Shown: positions 37,517 to 51,352, counted from the stretch's first letter. The stretch is DNA of 64,000 bases from Rhynochetos jubatus (GCA_027574665.1 CM050649.1:65314150-65378149); one strand, 5' to 3'. The notes: generated from the letters alone by a model not told the origin. Program-made: numbers and translations.

Positions 37517-37838
37517 AAATCACAGAATCACAGAATGGTTTGGGTTGGAAGGGACCTTAAAGACCACCCAGTTCCAACCCCCCTGCTATGGGCAGGGACA
37601 CCCTCCACTAGACCAGGTTGCTCAGAGCCTCATCCAGCCTGGCCTGGAACACTGCCAGGGATGGGGCACCCACAGCTTCTCTGGGCAACCTGTTCCAATG
37701 CCTCACCCCCCTCTCCATGAAGAATTTCTTCCTGATTTCTAATCTAAATCTCCCCGCTTTCAGTTTAAACCCATTACCCCTTGTCCTATCACTACAGGAC
37801 CTTATAAAAAGCACACACACACCGCTTGCTTGTAGACC
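37517..37838 (-). mobile_element. CR1 LINE 3' end with intact terminal frame, minus strand
   Basis: The minus strand reads [20 protein letters not shown], then EIRKKFFMERGVRHWNRLPR, EAVGAPSLAVFQARLDEALS and NLV, ending in a stop at 37608-37610. This is the C-terminal tail of CR1 ORF2 with no break over about 75 codons. The 3' UTR follows, with the CCCTGCTATGGGCAGGG region, and ends in two ATTCTGTG units. Similarity fades at about 37838 near GCTTGCTTGTAGACCC; a weak further match (TTAGGTACTTGAAAGG, 37898-37913) may be a continuation interrupted by about 60 bp. It is about 95% identical by eye to the copy at 46104. Confidence 0.95.
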
Positions 37839-38187
37839 CAAGGAAAGCACATTTAAGGCACATTTAAGAGTGGCATTCACGAAAACCCTATTTAAGTGCT
37901 TAGGTACTTGAAAGGCCGGGGATGCTGAAGTTTTGCATGGCTTAAGAAGTTGTTCTGATTGGGTGGAGCATCAAACTCAACACCTGACTCAAAATGAAGG
38001 CTACGTGGGATACACGCGCTGGCATCCTAGTGCCTGTATGTCCTGAGAGGCCTGTTCCAGCAGACCTGTGAAGTATGTCGAACCATTCTGATAATGTGAC
38101 ATTCAGTTGTTTACATTAACTGGGAAACACCCCAGCTAACAAGCCAGGACTTACTCTGAATCTGTTTCTCTATAATTCTAATATATC

Positions 38188-38216
38188 ATCAGTCAGTTAT
38201 CAGCCAGCTGACTGAT
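38188..38216. repeat. Perfect inverted repeat, 9-bp arms
   Basis: ATCAGTCAG at 38188-38196 and CTGACTGAT at 38208-38216 are exact reverse complements around an 11-base loop. Confidence 0.85.
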
Positions 38217-39818
38217 TATTTAGATGATTTATACTATGATATCCTAATATTTATGCATGTACCTAAAACCTTCTTTTTCGGAGAGGTTCAGCAATGACAT
38301 GCAAACTGTCACAATCAGCAACGGGAGTCAACAGCTAATAACACGTCACAGCAGACCCCATCCCAGAAAGCCATTTCACCCAAATTTCCCTATCCTGTGC
38401 AAATATACTCAGTGGCCATTGTTTCTGCTTCCTGTTGGGATTTAGTAATGAGCTGCATTTATAGATATCCCTTATATGGGAGGTTTTAAAGTTTAAATCT
38501 CTCTAGCCAGTTTTCAGAGAAAATGTCATCTACTGTGGCTGATATGTTTAAAATCCAATTAAATATAAGCCTGGCCATACCGTCTTGTCTAAATCACAGT
38601 GAGGAGCAGAATTAATACTCAAGAAGATATCATACTATTAGGTAAAGGATCAGAGGTTGGTACCTGCTAAAGTCCACAAGAATAAAATTATCTCATACAT
38701 TAGAAGTGTTGTGCATTTACATTCTAACTAGAGACCTAAAACTGCTTCAACTGCAGTGTGGTTAACCTCTGTTATACTATTACACAAAGCATATGGCATT
38801 GCTGTGCCACCCAAACTACCCATGTTCATACGTGTCATCCTTTAGGTTTACTGTCACGTAGTCATGGCAATAACTATAAGAAGAAAAATGTTAAAGATCT
38901 TGCACATTTCATATCTCGTGACAAAGTGAATGGATCAGTCTGTCTGTCTGTCTATCGATTGTGATATCTATCATCTGTCATGTTTTCAGGACCCAGTAAA
39001 CAGAACAAAACAGCCTGATACCTAAGCCTGCTGCTTAAGGGTTACAATAGAAATGTGAATCAGAGCTGGAGCCCTAAGAAGGTGGAGGGCTCATTAACTC
39101 AGTATTATGCCTGGTCATAAGAATAGACAACAAAATATCGCCAAGGGAAAGGATATTCTGATCACTCAGCCTTGGCTAGGAGCAAGAGATGACCCAGCTC
39201 TGGAAGCTTCCCAACACATGCCTAGAGCAGGTTGCAGAGACTGGTTTTTTCTGGCCTGGAAAGCCACAGCAATGTTGCAGCAGCACAGGAAGTTTCTTAA
39301 TTAAACATAAACTCAATAACTTTGTTATATGTTTTGTAACTTTATTCCATAGTGGCAAATTTGTGTTTTCATATAAACAAATCAGTTTATTTCTCAATCT
39401 TGCTTATTGCTAAATCTGACTGTGACTCTCTCTCGGTTGTTGATACCATTATTCCAGAGTGAAGGGTGTCTCTGGCCCACTAAACTGTGAGATTCTCAAA
39501 AATGTCTGGCATTACCAAGCCCTGAAATGCAGATGTTAGCAAATTTTGAGTAAGTGTCTTTCTCGGCAGGAGTCAGCTTGATTCTCTTAAGAAAGTGGCC
39601 AGATAATGAAAGAATCATCTATGTGAGTCACTGTAAGACGAAGCAGTGAATACCTGGACGTTCACAACTCTTACTTTCCTAGCTATGGATTCTTTGTAAC
39701 ATGAATAACTACATTTGAGACACAGATCCCTCCCTCAAATGAGGGAAATGTGCATGGACACACAGATCTGCATAGCTTTTCTTTCATGGGGAAACTGGGA
39801 TATAAAACACAGGACCAC

Positions 39819-39840
39819 AAAAAAAAAAAAAAAAAAAAAA
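39819..39840. repeat. Run of 22 A
   Basis: An uninterrupted A tract followed by GAGAGAGG. The sequence upstream does not resemble a processed transcript, so it is not an obvious retrocopy tail. Confidence 0.95.
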
Positions 39841-40596
39841 GAGAGAGGTGAAAAATAGGCAAAGTGGTGCCTTCTTTTTGCATTAACATGTAGCTGTTAC
39901 TGAAATGTAATGGAAGATGGTCACGCTCAACACCATCAGCAAAGGACTGGATCTATTCAATTCATCAGGCTTTGGAGAAGAGAAACTCTCTGTTCATCCT
40001 TTCCCCTTGAAACTTAACCAAGACTGACAACCTCAAAGGACCACAGAGCACATAAAACAGCTTTTTAGTGAAAGTCTTCCTTGAGGCATTAATTTTTAAC
40101 CTGCATTCCCAAGGCAATTAGATGTATTTGATCACTATGTGCATCCCTCTGTCTCTCCTGCCTCCCAAATGTTGTCTGAACCTTTTGGTTATTTTCAAAC
40201 AAAACAAAACTGATTAAAAGTTTCCAAAAGCTCCGTTGAAGAAGGTAGCCAAGGGGGATCCCTGAGGTCCTTCCTGAACAATAGCAGCAGGTGGCAGGGT
40301 GGGAGAGAAGCCACCCTGTGCTCAGCTTCAGAGGATTACTTCATGGGAGCACGGTGATACTGACCTGCTGCACCTCACACCTTCTCAGGCACCTTCTTGC
40401 CTGGCCAGGGGATGGGGAGAGCTGCAGAAAAGCAGCTTTTGGTGCTGCACTTGTAACTCTTTCCTATCCTGGTGTTTTTTCTTTATTACCACTGCCTTTA
40501 CTTGGACTATGTTTATCTCTAACTATTTGTTTCCAATCCCCTTGTTCTTTTAATAAGGCTGTCTAAAAGTATTACTGTCATTTTTGCTGTTAGTAC

Positions 40597-40618
40597 TTTT
40601 TTTTTTTTTTTTTTTTTT
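40597..40618. repeat. Run of 22 T
   Basis: An uninterrupted T tract, the same length as and complementary to the A tract about 760 bp to its left. No SINE or processed gene is recognised beside it. Confidence 0.95.
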
Positions 40619-41150
40619 GTGATGTTATTTGCAGGCATAGCTCTAGCCACTATGTGACTGGTTAATTTGAAGTAAAAATGTACCTAATATAGTTTCTCTT
40701 TTGAGGTTTATGAGTTTCTTATAAATTATGAATGCTTCCAGCTTGTTTTTCATTCAAGATATAATTCGCTATCTGAATAACCTATCAATTTTCTGTCTGT
40801 TGTGTCATACAGGAGTTCTAAAGTATTGCAAAGAGTTTATCCAAGGCTTAGTTTACCAAGCTGTTTCGGCTATCCTTACAGGAAGGTCAATGATCAGTGA
40901 AAAAATTCCTTTTCACTGTCTCCTACATTCAGACAGAATATTATGCTTTTGGGCAATAGGAAATTTTTTTACCCAGAATGATATGGTACATGTAAATCAT
41001 GTTTTTTAATAGGCATAGAAGGTCATGTGATTTTCCCTTAGGAACATTAAAATGTTTCTGCAGCAGAAGCAAGCCAGGTTACATCACGTTTCAGGCAAGG
41101 GGTTCCACAATATTTCACATGAGAATTTTTAGAGAGAAGCCTTGCTTGGC

Positions 41151-41166
41151 GGGAGGGGGGGGGGGG
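41151..41166. repeat. G-rich tract with 12 consecutive G
   Basis: GGGA is followed by an unbroken run of 12 G at 41155-41166. It can form or contribute to a G-quadruplex on the top strand and is a likely site of length variation. Confidence 0.95.
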
Positions 41167-43901
41167 TGAGCGTGCGGGCAGGTATGTGTGTGTTATTGTC
41201 TCTCCACTGTAAAGAGAAAAGGAAAGATTTAGGAAGTTAACGAATTCAGGAGTATCCCCAAGATGAAGTGCTGATGCAGTCATGGCATGGCAGGGCAAGG
41301 GACTGTCCTCCCTGCACACAAAGGAATGTATCTCATGGTGGGTGCTACTGAGAGGAAACGCAGCAACCGAATGAAGCCAAAGCTGAATTTGCCTCACAAA
41401 AGTGTTTCTCCTAAATCTCCTGTGTTTAACTGTGCAACTACTTTTTTGTAAAATGCAGTAGTTAAGGAGAATAACTTGATTTATATCTGTCCTACTTCAC
41501 AGTCAAATACACAATTCATTATTCAAATATCCCTTGCTTGAGATGAGGTATAACTGGGAAGGAAGAAATGTTGACTAAATGGCTCCACAATTGCATCTGT
41601 TTCTTGTGAGCAGCTGGTGGCAATGAACTGTTATTAATTTTATTATTCATTTTGTAGTTGCCAGAAGCAAGTTGGATGCAAAGCTCTAAATAGCAAGGTG
41701 TATAGAATAGAAATGGCTTCACTGTTGTTGGTTGCATCTTCTCAATAAAGGCTCTTTTCCTTCCTCTCCCCTTTTAATCTGTGTTAACAGCTAGTGAATA
41801 TTCCTGCCATTCTCAGGATGCCAGAACAGTCCCAGCTCTGGATCTTCTCCCATAATACCACATAGCTGGGCCACCAAGACCAAACATGAAACGTTGCAGA
41901 AAAGGCAAGCTGCTGCTCCTCCTTTCCGTTCTTGTTTTCCTCACATAAAATCCACAATCTTTCCAGTGATCTTTTTTATCACCAGGAGCAAGAAGTAGAT
42001 AGCTCAGAGGCAATCTCTACAGTACTGAAGACTTCTGCGTAAAGCCTTCAGTGATTCCATGCCCGTGATGAATGGATTTTTAATGTGTTACTGTGCCTTC
42101 AGAGATATATAGGATACCCTACTGGCCTCTGAAGAGAAAAGGTGACAGTAAATGTCAATTTTCTTCTAGTTTTATTTCATACCCAATGGACTATGAACTG
42201 GATTGGAGTCAGTGAAGCATGCTGGAGTATTGTACAAATCAAGCTATCTATGTAGAAACAGGGCATGAACAACTTTCTTTTCCTAAAAAATTCATAAACT
42301 AAAAACTTTTGGGTTTGTAAGGTGTTTGTATGGATCAAATGATCTGTTGAAATGAAAAGGAGGGAGATACACTATTCATTCAATAATAGTTTGGAAGCAC
42401 AGGTTGGTACTTGGATTTGAAAACTGGTGTATTAGTCCAGAGTCAGAGAACTGAAGACATTAACATGTGTCAGGTATGATACCAAGCTCCTACAAAGCAC
42501 ATAGAAAGGAATCTATTTTTTATCTCTATTTTTTTCTCATTATTGTAAATGCTTACAAGCACACAAAGACAGTTAATCACACTCCTTTAGTCTCTGTGCA
42601 TTAAAGTCTCTGTAAGTGAATGTGTACAAGCAAGCAGGACTTTGAGGCAATGTTTTGACAGTTTCATCATTGTTTCAATGGAATGAAGCTGCTGGAGTAA
42701 AATAATCATGTTTTCACTCATCAAATTTTCCTTTTAAGTTTTGAACAGGAAAACATGTTGTTCAGACAAAAGCCCATAATCACCATCAACATCACAATTT
42801 CACCTTTTTTTGAAACAGTAGCGGGCAACAACAGAAGGAACAAATAAAATTAGCAGTAGAGTCCAGCTATGTATCTCACCATGGAGGTTGGATTAACTCA
42901 GTTCATCCACCGTCTCAGCAAACGGTTTGGAGCTATGGCAAGCGAGATGGAAGAGATGAAAGTGCCACATACAGCGGTACTTTTAGGTCAGCAACAGTGA
43001 AAGCATCAGAAAGCGCAATGGTTCTGCAACAAGACTACTGGGGGTGGTGGCAGAGGGGTGAGGGTAAAGCAACACCCTGCACCATTCCTGGACAACGGCT
43101 TGCATTAAGGACCAGGAGATTTAAGAGCAGATGGTTCATCTTTGTACAATGTTTCATGATTAAGACTGAACAAGTAATTCTGCAATGAATAGTGCACTTG
43201 ATTAATTTAGCTCTTTCTCCTGTTCACAGAATATCCAGCAACAGCTCCCAATTACCTCTGATTTATTCATTGTTGGAATTTGCACGGCACATCTTGTTGA
43301 AAGTCTTTTCAGATCTCTTTGGACTGATCCAATATGAGATTGAAACCACTTTGGTTAGCTGAGAGTAATCCCAAGTCATACTGGATTGCTGTTGTCCCCT
43401 GAGTAGACTGGTATGACTCATAATCAAGAGAAGGGTTTACAGGAGATCTTGAAGGAGTTCAAGCTTTCAAAGAGCTGAGTAACAAATGCTGTGTCTTAAG
43501 CTGCCGCTTTATCCCTCGTGCTGCCTCCCCAAAGGCGCACTGCCAAAGAGACATCTCCCTGTAGCCAGCATCTAGCATCATTGCCAGAAGAATCTTTGTC
43601 CCTTGGTGGAAAACCTCTTTTTCAGGAAGTCCCCAGCTTTTTCTACACAGCAGACACCATGTAAGTATGCTTGTGCAGTTGCAGAGCAATTCTCTAATTG
43701 CAATGGCTATGCCCTAACTAGAGCATTCAGAGTGTTTCCAAGCTCCCAGGTCCAGGCTAGCCAGCCAGAGAGAAGTGGTATGAAATGAAATGTTCCTTGA
43801 TTGGGATGAACGGAAGATAAGATTTTGGAGGGATGCTGCTGTATGCACCTGCAGCTAAGTCTAGGTGCACCCTGCAGTATTCCCTCATTGCAAATCAGTG
43901 T

Positions 43902-43930
43902 TTAAGCTTAACATAGAATGTTAAGCTTAA
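43902..43930. repeat. Perfect hairpin, 13-bp arms, 3-base loop
   Basis: TTAAGCTTAACAT at 43902-43914 and ATGTTAAGCTTAA at 43918-43930 are exact reverse complements around AGA. Each arm also contains TTAAGCTTAA, itself a palindrome, so the site can be read as an inverted or a direct duplication of a 10-bp palindrome. It lies in AT-rich unique DNA with no gene nearby. Confidence 0.95.
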
Positions 43931-46103
43931 TTTAGCCTGCCAAGGCATTGAAATTCCACTGAAAAAAAACAAAATAAAGTTAGGAAAGGAAAAAAAAAGG
44001 TCTAATGCATTTTAAAGGTTAAGTTTGATTATCAAGTTCCTGCTGAGTGTGTAGTTTAAATTTAAATCTAATTGTCTACTTGCCTGCAGGATGGCTGCAA
44101 AATCTGACAAAGTTAGAGCATAATTTTGAGAACTGTATCTGTTCCTGTTTTACAGATATTAGGCAGCCTGGATTCTATCACCTCCATTTGTGTTGTGGTA
44201 CAACCATGGCCAGAAATTCCCATTTCTTTCCATTTGGAACTTGATTAGTTTCTTGCAGTTCTTTCAGTGGATGAACGATCTCTACAGTACCAGGAATCGC
44301 TTCTTCATGGAGGTACTTCCCATGCTTGATCACACCATCCTCAAACTACTTTTTAAAAAAAATAAATGAACTTCTTAATTCCCTTGCTATGGGAAGCAGG
44401 CTTTCTAGATTTCTGGATTATTCTCAGTGCTCTTTCCTAAGCCCTCTATAAACTCCTCCCTTCTTCTTTGTCAACAGGAAAATACCAAACTTGTTTAAAT
44501 AATCAGACCATTTTTTTCCTCAGTACCATGGATAGATAGAGATAATACCACTTTTTTTGGTAAGAAGAAATTTAGCTGAGTCAAATTTTCTTCCTTTTTG
44601 AAAATCCATAGATTCGAAGTCATCAGTGTATCAATGATTGGTTTAAATGCTGAAAAACCTGAGAAATTAGTCAAAATAACAGGTGGCTTTTATAATTCTA
44701 AACCTGGGGTTTGAAATTACTAAAAGAAGGAAATGAAAAAGCACGAAATCTTGCAAGCTGATCCTGATCCCAGTTTCTTAGACAGATTTTAGTCAGCAAA
44801 GAACTGGTATTTCTCATCTCAATAAGTAAGTCTGCTTCCTCCAGAGGGATTCCTTTCTGTCCTAGGAAAAACTGTGTCAGTTCCCAAATGTTCTCCAAAT
44901 GTTTGACACAAAAGGGTAAACTAAGGACACAGATCTTGCTGTAAATTACTTTTTTCTCTCTTTAGTGGATTTAAATGAGATGTTTATTATCGCCTTAACA
45001 TTCTTGCAGTGGTTTAGTTCTGTATAATAGGAAAGCCAGTAGTAAGTTAATTAAAAGAGCTATAATGTCTGAAAGAAGTCAGCAGGTTTCTATGGGTTGC
45101 TGATCAAAGGGAAGGTCGTTCTTTTTAAATGTTTTTTGTTTCTTGGTCTTTTAGACACAGTATATCTCTGTAATCACATACAATGTTTGCCATGGTGACA
45201 AAATTAGATAAAACCACATATTATTAATTGAAATAAAATAAGGTTGGAAATAGAATTCACATCAGCTTTAGAAAATCAGACCAGTAATTTATAAGAACCA
45301 CCACAAGTCAGTCTAGAACCATAGTATTCTGTAATCACGCCACCTCAATGACCTGGGTTAAGAATGAGTAGTGAAGGATAGAAATGCTGTGGATCAGTAA
45401 TGTTCTTTCACTTGAGTGGTAGTGATGTATTCATGTAATAATGCTGTTCGAGTCAGTGAGATGAAGCTATGGCTGTATAGTACTTGAAATGCAGGGTGTT
45501 GTGTGCCAATGATATCCCCTGATCAGTTGTCAAGCTTATGTGCACATAGATATTTTTAATGTCCAGATCAGTGAACTATTTGACTCTGACCATACACTTA
45601 CTTCACTTTCACATAATTGTTTTTTGTTTGTGTCATTGAAGAAAGGCAGCATTCAATATGATCTACATTCTGAAGGAAAATAAAGCAAATCTTTTATTTT
45701 GTCCTTTACGCCTCGGCAAACTTTTTAAAAAAAATATATATGTACTCTGGAAATATCTTCGTACTTTGAAAGTTTCAGATCATCTAACTGGTTTTCTCTT
45801 GTGCTTTAAAATACTATTCCTGTTCGAGTGTAAATAGATTTCTGAAGTAGGGGGATTTTTTGTGAAGTGAGGGGGAAGAGAAGATTATAATTTGTCACAC
45901 ATATAAAAAAGGAATACAAAGAAGAGAGAGATATGGCTAAGACAAAGACAAAGGAGAGATTTTCTTAGCTTCCTGTAATCTATACTGAAGAAATTATATT
46001 AAAAAAATATCATTAATGTGCATCCCAAGGTAAGTTATAGAAAGCAAAACCACAGACTTCAGAATTTTCATTTTCATCTCTTAAACACATAAACATCATT
46101 ATC

Positions 46104-46378
46104 ATAGAATCACAGGCTGGTTTGGGTTGGAAGGGACCTTAAAGACCACCCAGTTCCAACCCCCCTGCCATGGGCAGGGACACCCTCCACTAGACCAGGT
46201 TGCCCAAAGCCTCATCCAGCCTGGCCTGGAACACTTCCAGGGATGGGGCACCCACAGCTTCTCTGGGCAACCTGTGCCAGTGCCTCACCACCCTCTCCGG
46301 GAAGAACTTCTTCCTGATCGAATCTAAACCTCCCCTGTTTCAATTTAAATGTGTTACCCTTTGTCCTGTCACTACATG
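46104..46378 (-). mobile_element. CR1 LINE 3' end, minus strand
   Basis: Same subfamily as the copy at 37517. Over the shared UTR and end of ORF2 they differ at roughly one base in twenty by eye. The frame is broken once relative to that copy: the segment antisense to FRLDIRKK is two bases shorter near 46316-46326. The tail is a single weak unit (CTGTGATTCTATGAT on the minus strand). The 5' truncation falls just after the antisense of SDRT, at about 46378. Confidence 0.95.
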
Positions 46379-49300
46379 GTGTCTATCTCACCTAAAAACT
46401 ATAGAATATTAGCCCTTTTAGGCAGGTGTTTTAGTAAACACCTAGGACATTCCTGAAAATATCATTTTTGCTGTTTCAGGTAAACTAAAACTTTTGTAGA
46501 GAGACCTTAATCTGAGAAGTGATCAATGGGGAGATTCTAAGGTCAAACTGGGCACAGAAAGAGAGAAAACATTGGTTTAAATCTATAAATCTGACTTCTT
46601 TGATCTAAAAAAAGACATCTCAGCACAAGCCAAGTTTTGAAAACACTATGGATGTTTACTGGTTTTCTCATCAGAAATGATGACAAATATGAAAGCCTGA
46701 AAGGTCAGAGCAAGAAAGAATTATCAGCCTCCATGCACTTTTTATTTTGGAATCGCTAGCAATTTTAAAATATTTTGCTGCTAACCCCCCTCAGTGACAA
46801 GCGGTTTTGGTGTGCCATACTGATTGGACAGGAGAGCCAAAAGGTGATAAATTTGACACAAATATTACATGAGTCTTTTGTATTTTCTATAAAGAACCTG
46901 AGGCATTTTTTTTTCCATCACAGTCATCTTCAAATTTAAACCTATTTAAATCAGAGCGTAAGAAACAGAACTCAGGCAATAAAAAATTTTGTGAATAGTT
47001 CTCCCTAGTAAATGTGGCCCTATTTTGCAGTTATAGAACCTGGAAAATTAGGCTGATTTTTGCTAATCAATGCCATTTCCACAAATATTCACCAACTTAT
47101 TTACCTAAAAATCAGCCTGTGGTGTATTTGCACACTGTTTACTTTATTCATTATTCACACACTGAGATGGGCACTACATGATATGCACACCTCATTGGCT
47201 GTACACTGGGATACTTCTTAAAAATAAAATTTAAAAAAAGTATGATTAACTATAAAAAGGAATAACAAATTATGATTAGGGAACATATTCCTTTCCCTGC
47301 ATGATTATCTTCGATGGCAAGAGAAATTGGGATTCATACAAAAAGCAAACCAACTAACGGTGCCACAGATAATTTTAGAAAGCTCTTGCAAATAACAAAT
47401 ATTTAGTCTGGAGGAAAGAAGATGATCTTAAGAATTCATAAATATTCTTAAGGTTGATACTGGTGCCTGTAATGAGTTTGGATTGGTTAATTTATTTCAG
47501 ACTTTGCACTGATTAGGAACACTGACTGAAATAATACCTTGTGGCTAGAGCATGCTGGCTGAATAATAAGCCAGGCTGCTGCCATAAACAACACAGTCTT
47601 GAATATATCTTAAAGCTTTTGGCTGCATCAGGCAGAAAAACACATACAGGAATGGAGCTATTCTGGAGTAATTTATGAATACTGTATTTTGATCTACATA
47701 AAAGAGTGTTCGCTGCAAGTGTACAAGAGGGCTGTCAAGAGAATCAGGGAGTGAGATAAGGAGAATGGCTAGAAGTAAGGCATAACTCCAGCAAATGTTT
47801 GTGGCTTTTTAAATCACCGACTTTAAACGTTTTACTTTCTTAACACACAGCCTACAGTAACAGTTTGTCCAGAAAGACCAAATTTAGTAAATTCACTGTA
47901 AGGGAAGGAGCTGTACTAGGGCCAGTAAAGGGTCTCAGGTAAAGGAAATTGTTCAGAGAAACTGGGTGAAGAAGATATCTGCTTATGCTTCAGAAATGTA
48001 GCTGATATTTGTAAAACCTCTGGGTATGTATCAGCTCTCTAGAATCATATACATAGAATCATACACTTAGTAACTGTCTAAAATCCTTCTCTTTCTGGTT
48101 GCTTACCTGCTGGGCGAGCATGGTTAATGCACACACAGCTCTGCAGCTCAGAGTAACATCATGTGAATATCCCAGGTGCAATAAAGACATACCGCCTGGT
48201 CTTGGGATGCCTCAGAGGAGGCAGAAAAGTAGTTACTCTGGGACTAGATTATCAAGATGAGTGGGGTATTTCTGTGAAAACATACAATTCCTGCTTAAGA
48301 ACTAAGAAAATTTGCAAAGCCATTAAAAATTGCACTATTGAAAAAAAAAAAGGATAAAGAACTTTCCATCCAAAGCTGTAGAATTCTTCTTCTCTGCATG
48401 CAAGCACCTAACCCTCCTCTATAGCTAAGAGAGGTGGCATTTTGCTATGGTATCTTATGCCAGTAGTGGGAACATAGCTACGGGCAGCATGGAAAATAGT
48501 TGCCTAATTTAAAGTTCCCAATAGCTAATAATAAATAAGTGCTCTATGTATTATACCGATGTACTTTCTGGAAAATGTCCACACCTTTCAGTCAAACTGC
48601 ACACAAAGATCCATGCAACAAATATTTGCTACAAAATCTGTAAGAAAAATCCTCTCCTCGAGCCTGTCCATGGAGCTTCCTTTAAGACTAATACTTCTGT
48701 CATTGTATAGGCCATATTATACTCAGTTTACAGCAATGACTGGAATAGGTAATTCTTTTTAGGCCCTCCTGATTGGAGCCATGGAATCTATGTGATTAAC
48801 ATCCCACCAGAGCTGATAGCAGCGTGGAAGGCAGAAATTGTAGAAGACGGGTCAAAAAGAGGTCTTGGTGACAAAGAGGTGAAGCAGACCTAAAATCTTC
48901 ACCATATGCAGCTGCAGTCCAATTAATGTGCATTTTTCTACTAAGCTCATAACAAAAAATTGTAGGCTGTGACAGGAGAACATGACTAGGAAAAAGAAAC
49001 CATCAGGAAATGTAAACCTTGCAAAGGTACTGAGGAAAATGCAGAAGAGAGCACAACTTGGCATCCAAAATTATAAATAGAAAGATGCCACCACACAAGA
49101 AAACACACACCAAAACCTTTTCCAACCTGGAATCTGAAACCTCATCTTCCTAGGCCTGGTTATGACAGTGCTGAGCACAGCTGCGCTTAAGGATTCGTTT
49201 ACTTTGTGGAGACATTAATGGAACTGCTCATATGTGGAACCAAAAATTGAAGCAATCAGAAGTAAAGATCTTTGCAGGTTCATGTCCAATCTGTAGACCA

Positions 49301-51352
49301 AACAGGTCATGCTTATAAAAACAGCAGAATGCTTTCCATCCCACAGAAAGAAACTGTAGATTTTCTGCAAATTAAGCAAATTAAATGCCTCTTACAGCAG
49401 TTGTTGATCATCTTTCAGAAGCGATTATTTATCCAACAAGGTGTGTTGGGACTTTGGTTCCTTCTTCATTTCTCTTCTCCTTGCCCATGTTTTAAGACTT
49501 GCACAAGACATTCATTGTGCTGTATGCTGTCACAGTAGCATCCATAGGACATTTGGAAGCAGCTTTTGTGGAGAATGACTGCAGTTAGGTGCATAAGCTC
49601 TGGGACATATTGTCTGTCATTAATTTGAATATAGCAATAGGTGAAGTTAGAAAGCAGGCAGCCGAATATTGCAGTTCGCCAGCATATAATCGAGGTATAG
49701 CCTCAGCATTATATCTGACCTTTGTGCCAGGTGAAAAACCTCTTCTTCCACTTATATGCGGTTTTAGACATTTTAAAGCTGCAACTCACAATGGCACCTG
49801 TTGCTGTCTTGAGACTCCTGGAAGCCATCAGTATAATTTTAGTGCCCACCACATACAATCTTGTACACAGGGTAGCCTGTCTGCATTTGAAGGAGCAGAG
49901 AGAGCTGTAGGGGTGGATGGATAAAGAATCTAAAAATAAACCCTTTCTCTATACAGAGAAGAGAGTGTGTAGCTCCCTTCCCCTCCCTTTCAGCAGCCTT
50001 TGCTGCTGAAATGCTGCATTCATGTCACTGAGATTCAGTGCCAAGCCAAGCATTTGCCACCTATATAGGAGCTTAAAATAGCACAGAGGCTGACATAAAT
50101 ACCTTGAAGGCTGACAGAGAGGTGGTTTTCTGATATATTATACTCTGTTGTGGGAAGTTTTTATTTATTTAGAATGATATAAGCACCTGGGGGAGGTATA
50201 CAGTTTAGATTTACTCTGGTCTGACCCAACCACAGTGTGTCTGAAATGCAAAGTAGCACTGAGCTCTCCCTAAGGGTCTGGAAATGGTGCAGCTGTATTG
50301 AATGACAGATTTTTATCAGTTCTCCTGCATGGTTCCCACTTGGTTGATGTAATGCTGATTAAAGCAAGCACAATTCCTCTACAGCACTCTCATTTATCCC
50401 TCCACAGCCACTTACTGCAGAGACCATGCAGGCTTTTAATTATTTTACTAAACAGAACATTTTTCTTGGAAGTGCATCGTGAAATTTTAATGACCACACT
50501 TTTAATTCCAAAAAAAGACCTCAAATAGCAGCAAAGCCCATGTGAAATTCCACATAGGTTTTAGGTTTCCTTCCACAGCACCAAGAAGAAGGTGGAAGCC
50601 CCAGAGTTATAAGTAGCACTGTTATTTTCCCCTAGTCATAAGGGAGGCAAAGCCTGTTTTCTGGTGCTGACATTGCCATGGACACCCCATTGCACTGTCC
50701 TTAGCTCAAGCACAGCTGGGGGAAGAAACATGCCTGTACAATGAGGTATCTACATCTCAGGCTCGTAGTCAAGATTAGACGTGGGAGGATCTTCCCTGCT
50801 CACACCCTGGAAACACGCTTACCCTCCTCCCCAAATAAAAAAGCATTGAGAAGGGTGACAATTGATATTTTGCAACACAGAGAAATGTCAGACACTGTGC
50901 TCCAAAGCGTGTTGGTGAACTACGTTGTACCCAGTGTAGGACATCATAGCTAGTAATTTGTGTTCTCACTGTGAAAGTGTTGCTGGCAAGCGGGTGCTTA
51001 TAGAGCCAACTGGGCAGTCATGGTCTGCAAATAGGCTTTGCAGTCACACCACTACCATTCTTTGAAAAGCGCGTCATTTTACCTATAAGAAATGGTCTAA
51101 AGGTTTAGATTTGAATTCTAATATGGATTACTAGTTAACATTCACTGTCTAACAGTGTGTATGATAGGACTATATTTAGTTAACATAGAATCATACCAGT
51201 CACGTTCTGTACCTCTTCTATAAAATGCATACAAAAACCTTGCAGTCTATTTCAGTTCTCTCTACTTTCAGATTTTTTTTCCATAGTCTTGAACTGTCTT
51301 CCCTTTTCTTCTTTCTATTCTCAAAATTTCCTTTCCCCTTATGCTGTCTGGA

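Larger units (their letters stand above)
37839..46103. other. Unique DNA, about 8 kb, no gene recognised
   Basis: Contains the simple tracts and hairpins listed separately, and a TCTG run at 38936-38951. The part 40240-40620 is GC-richer at its left end and ends in a long T run; two overlapping frames of 84 and 91 codons there have no known domain. The remainder is AT-rich and unrecognised. Confidence 0.5.

Noticed and set aside
38936-38951. Tandem TCTG units as a notable satellite
   Set aside because: Only three or four units; ordinary short microsatellite.
40240-40620. Possible LTR or processed gene ending in a T run
   Set aside because: No terminal repeats, known LTR block or transcript resemblance was found; the AATAAGG near 40553 is not a standard signal.
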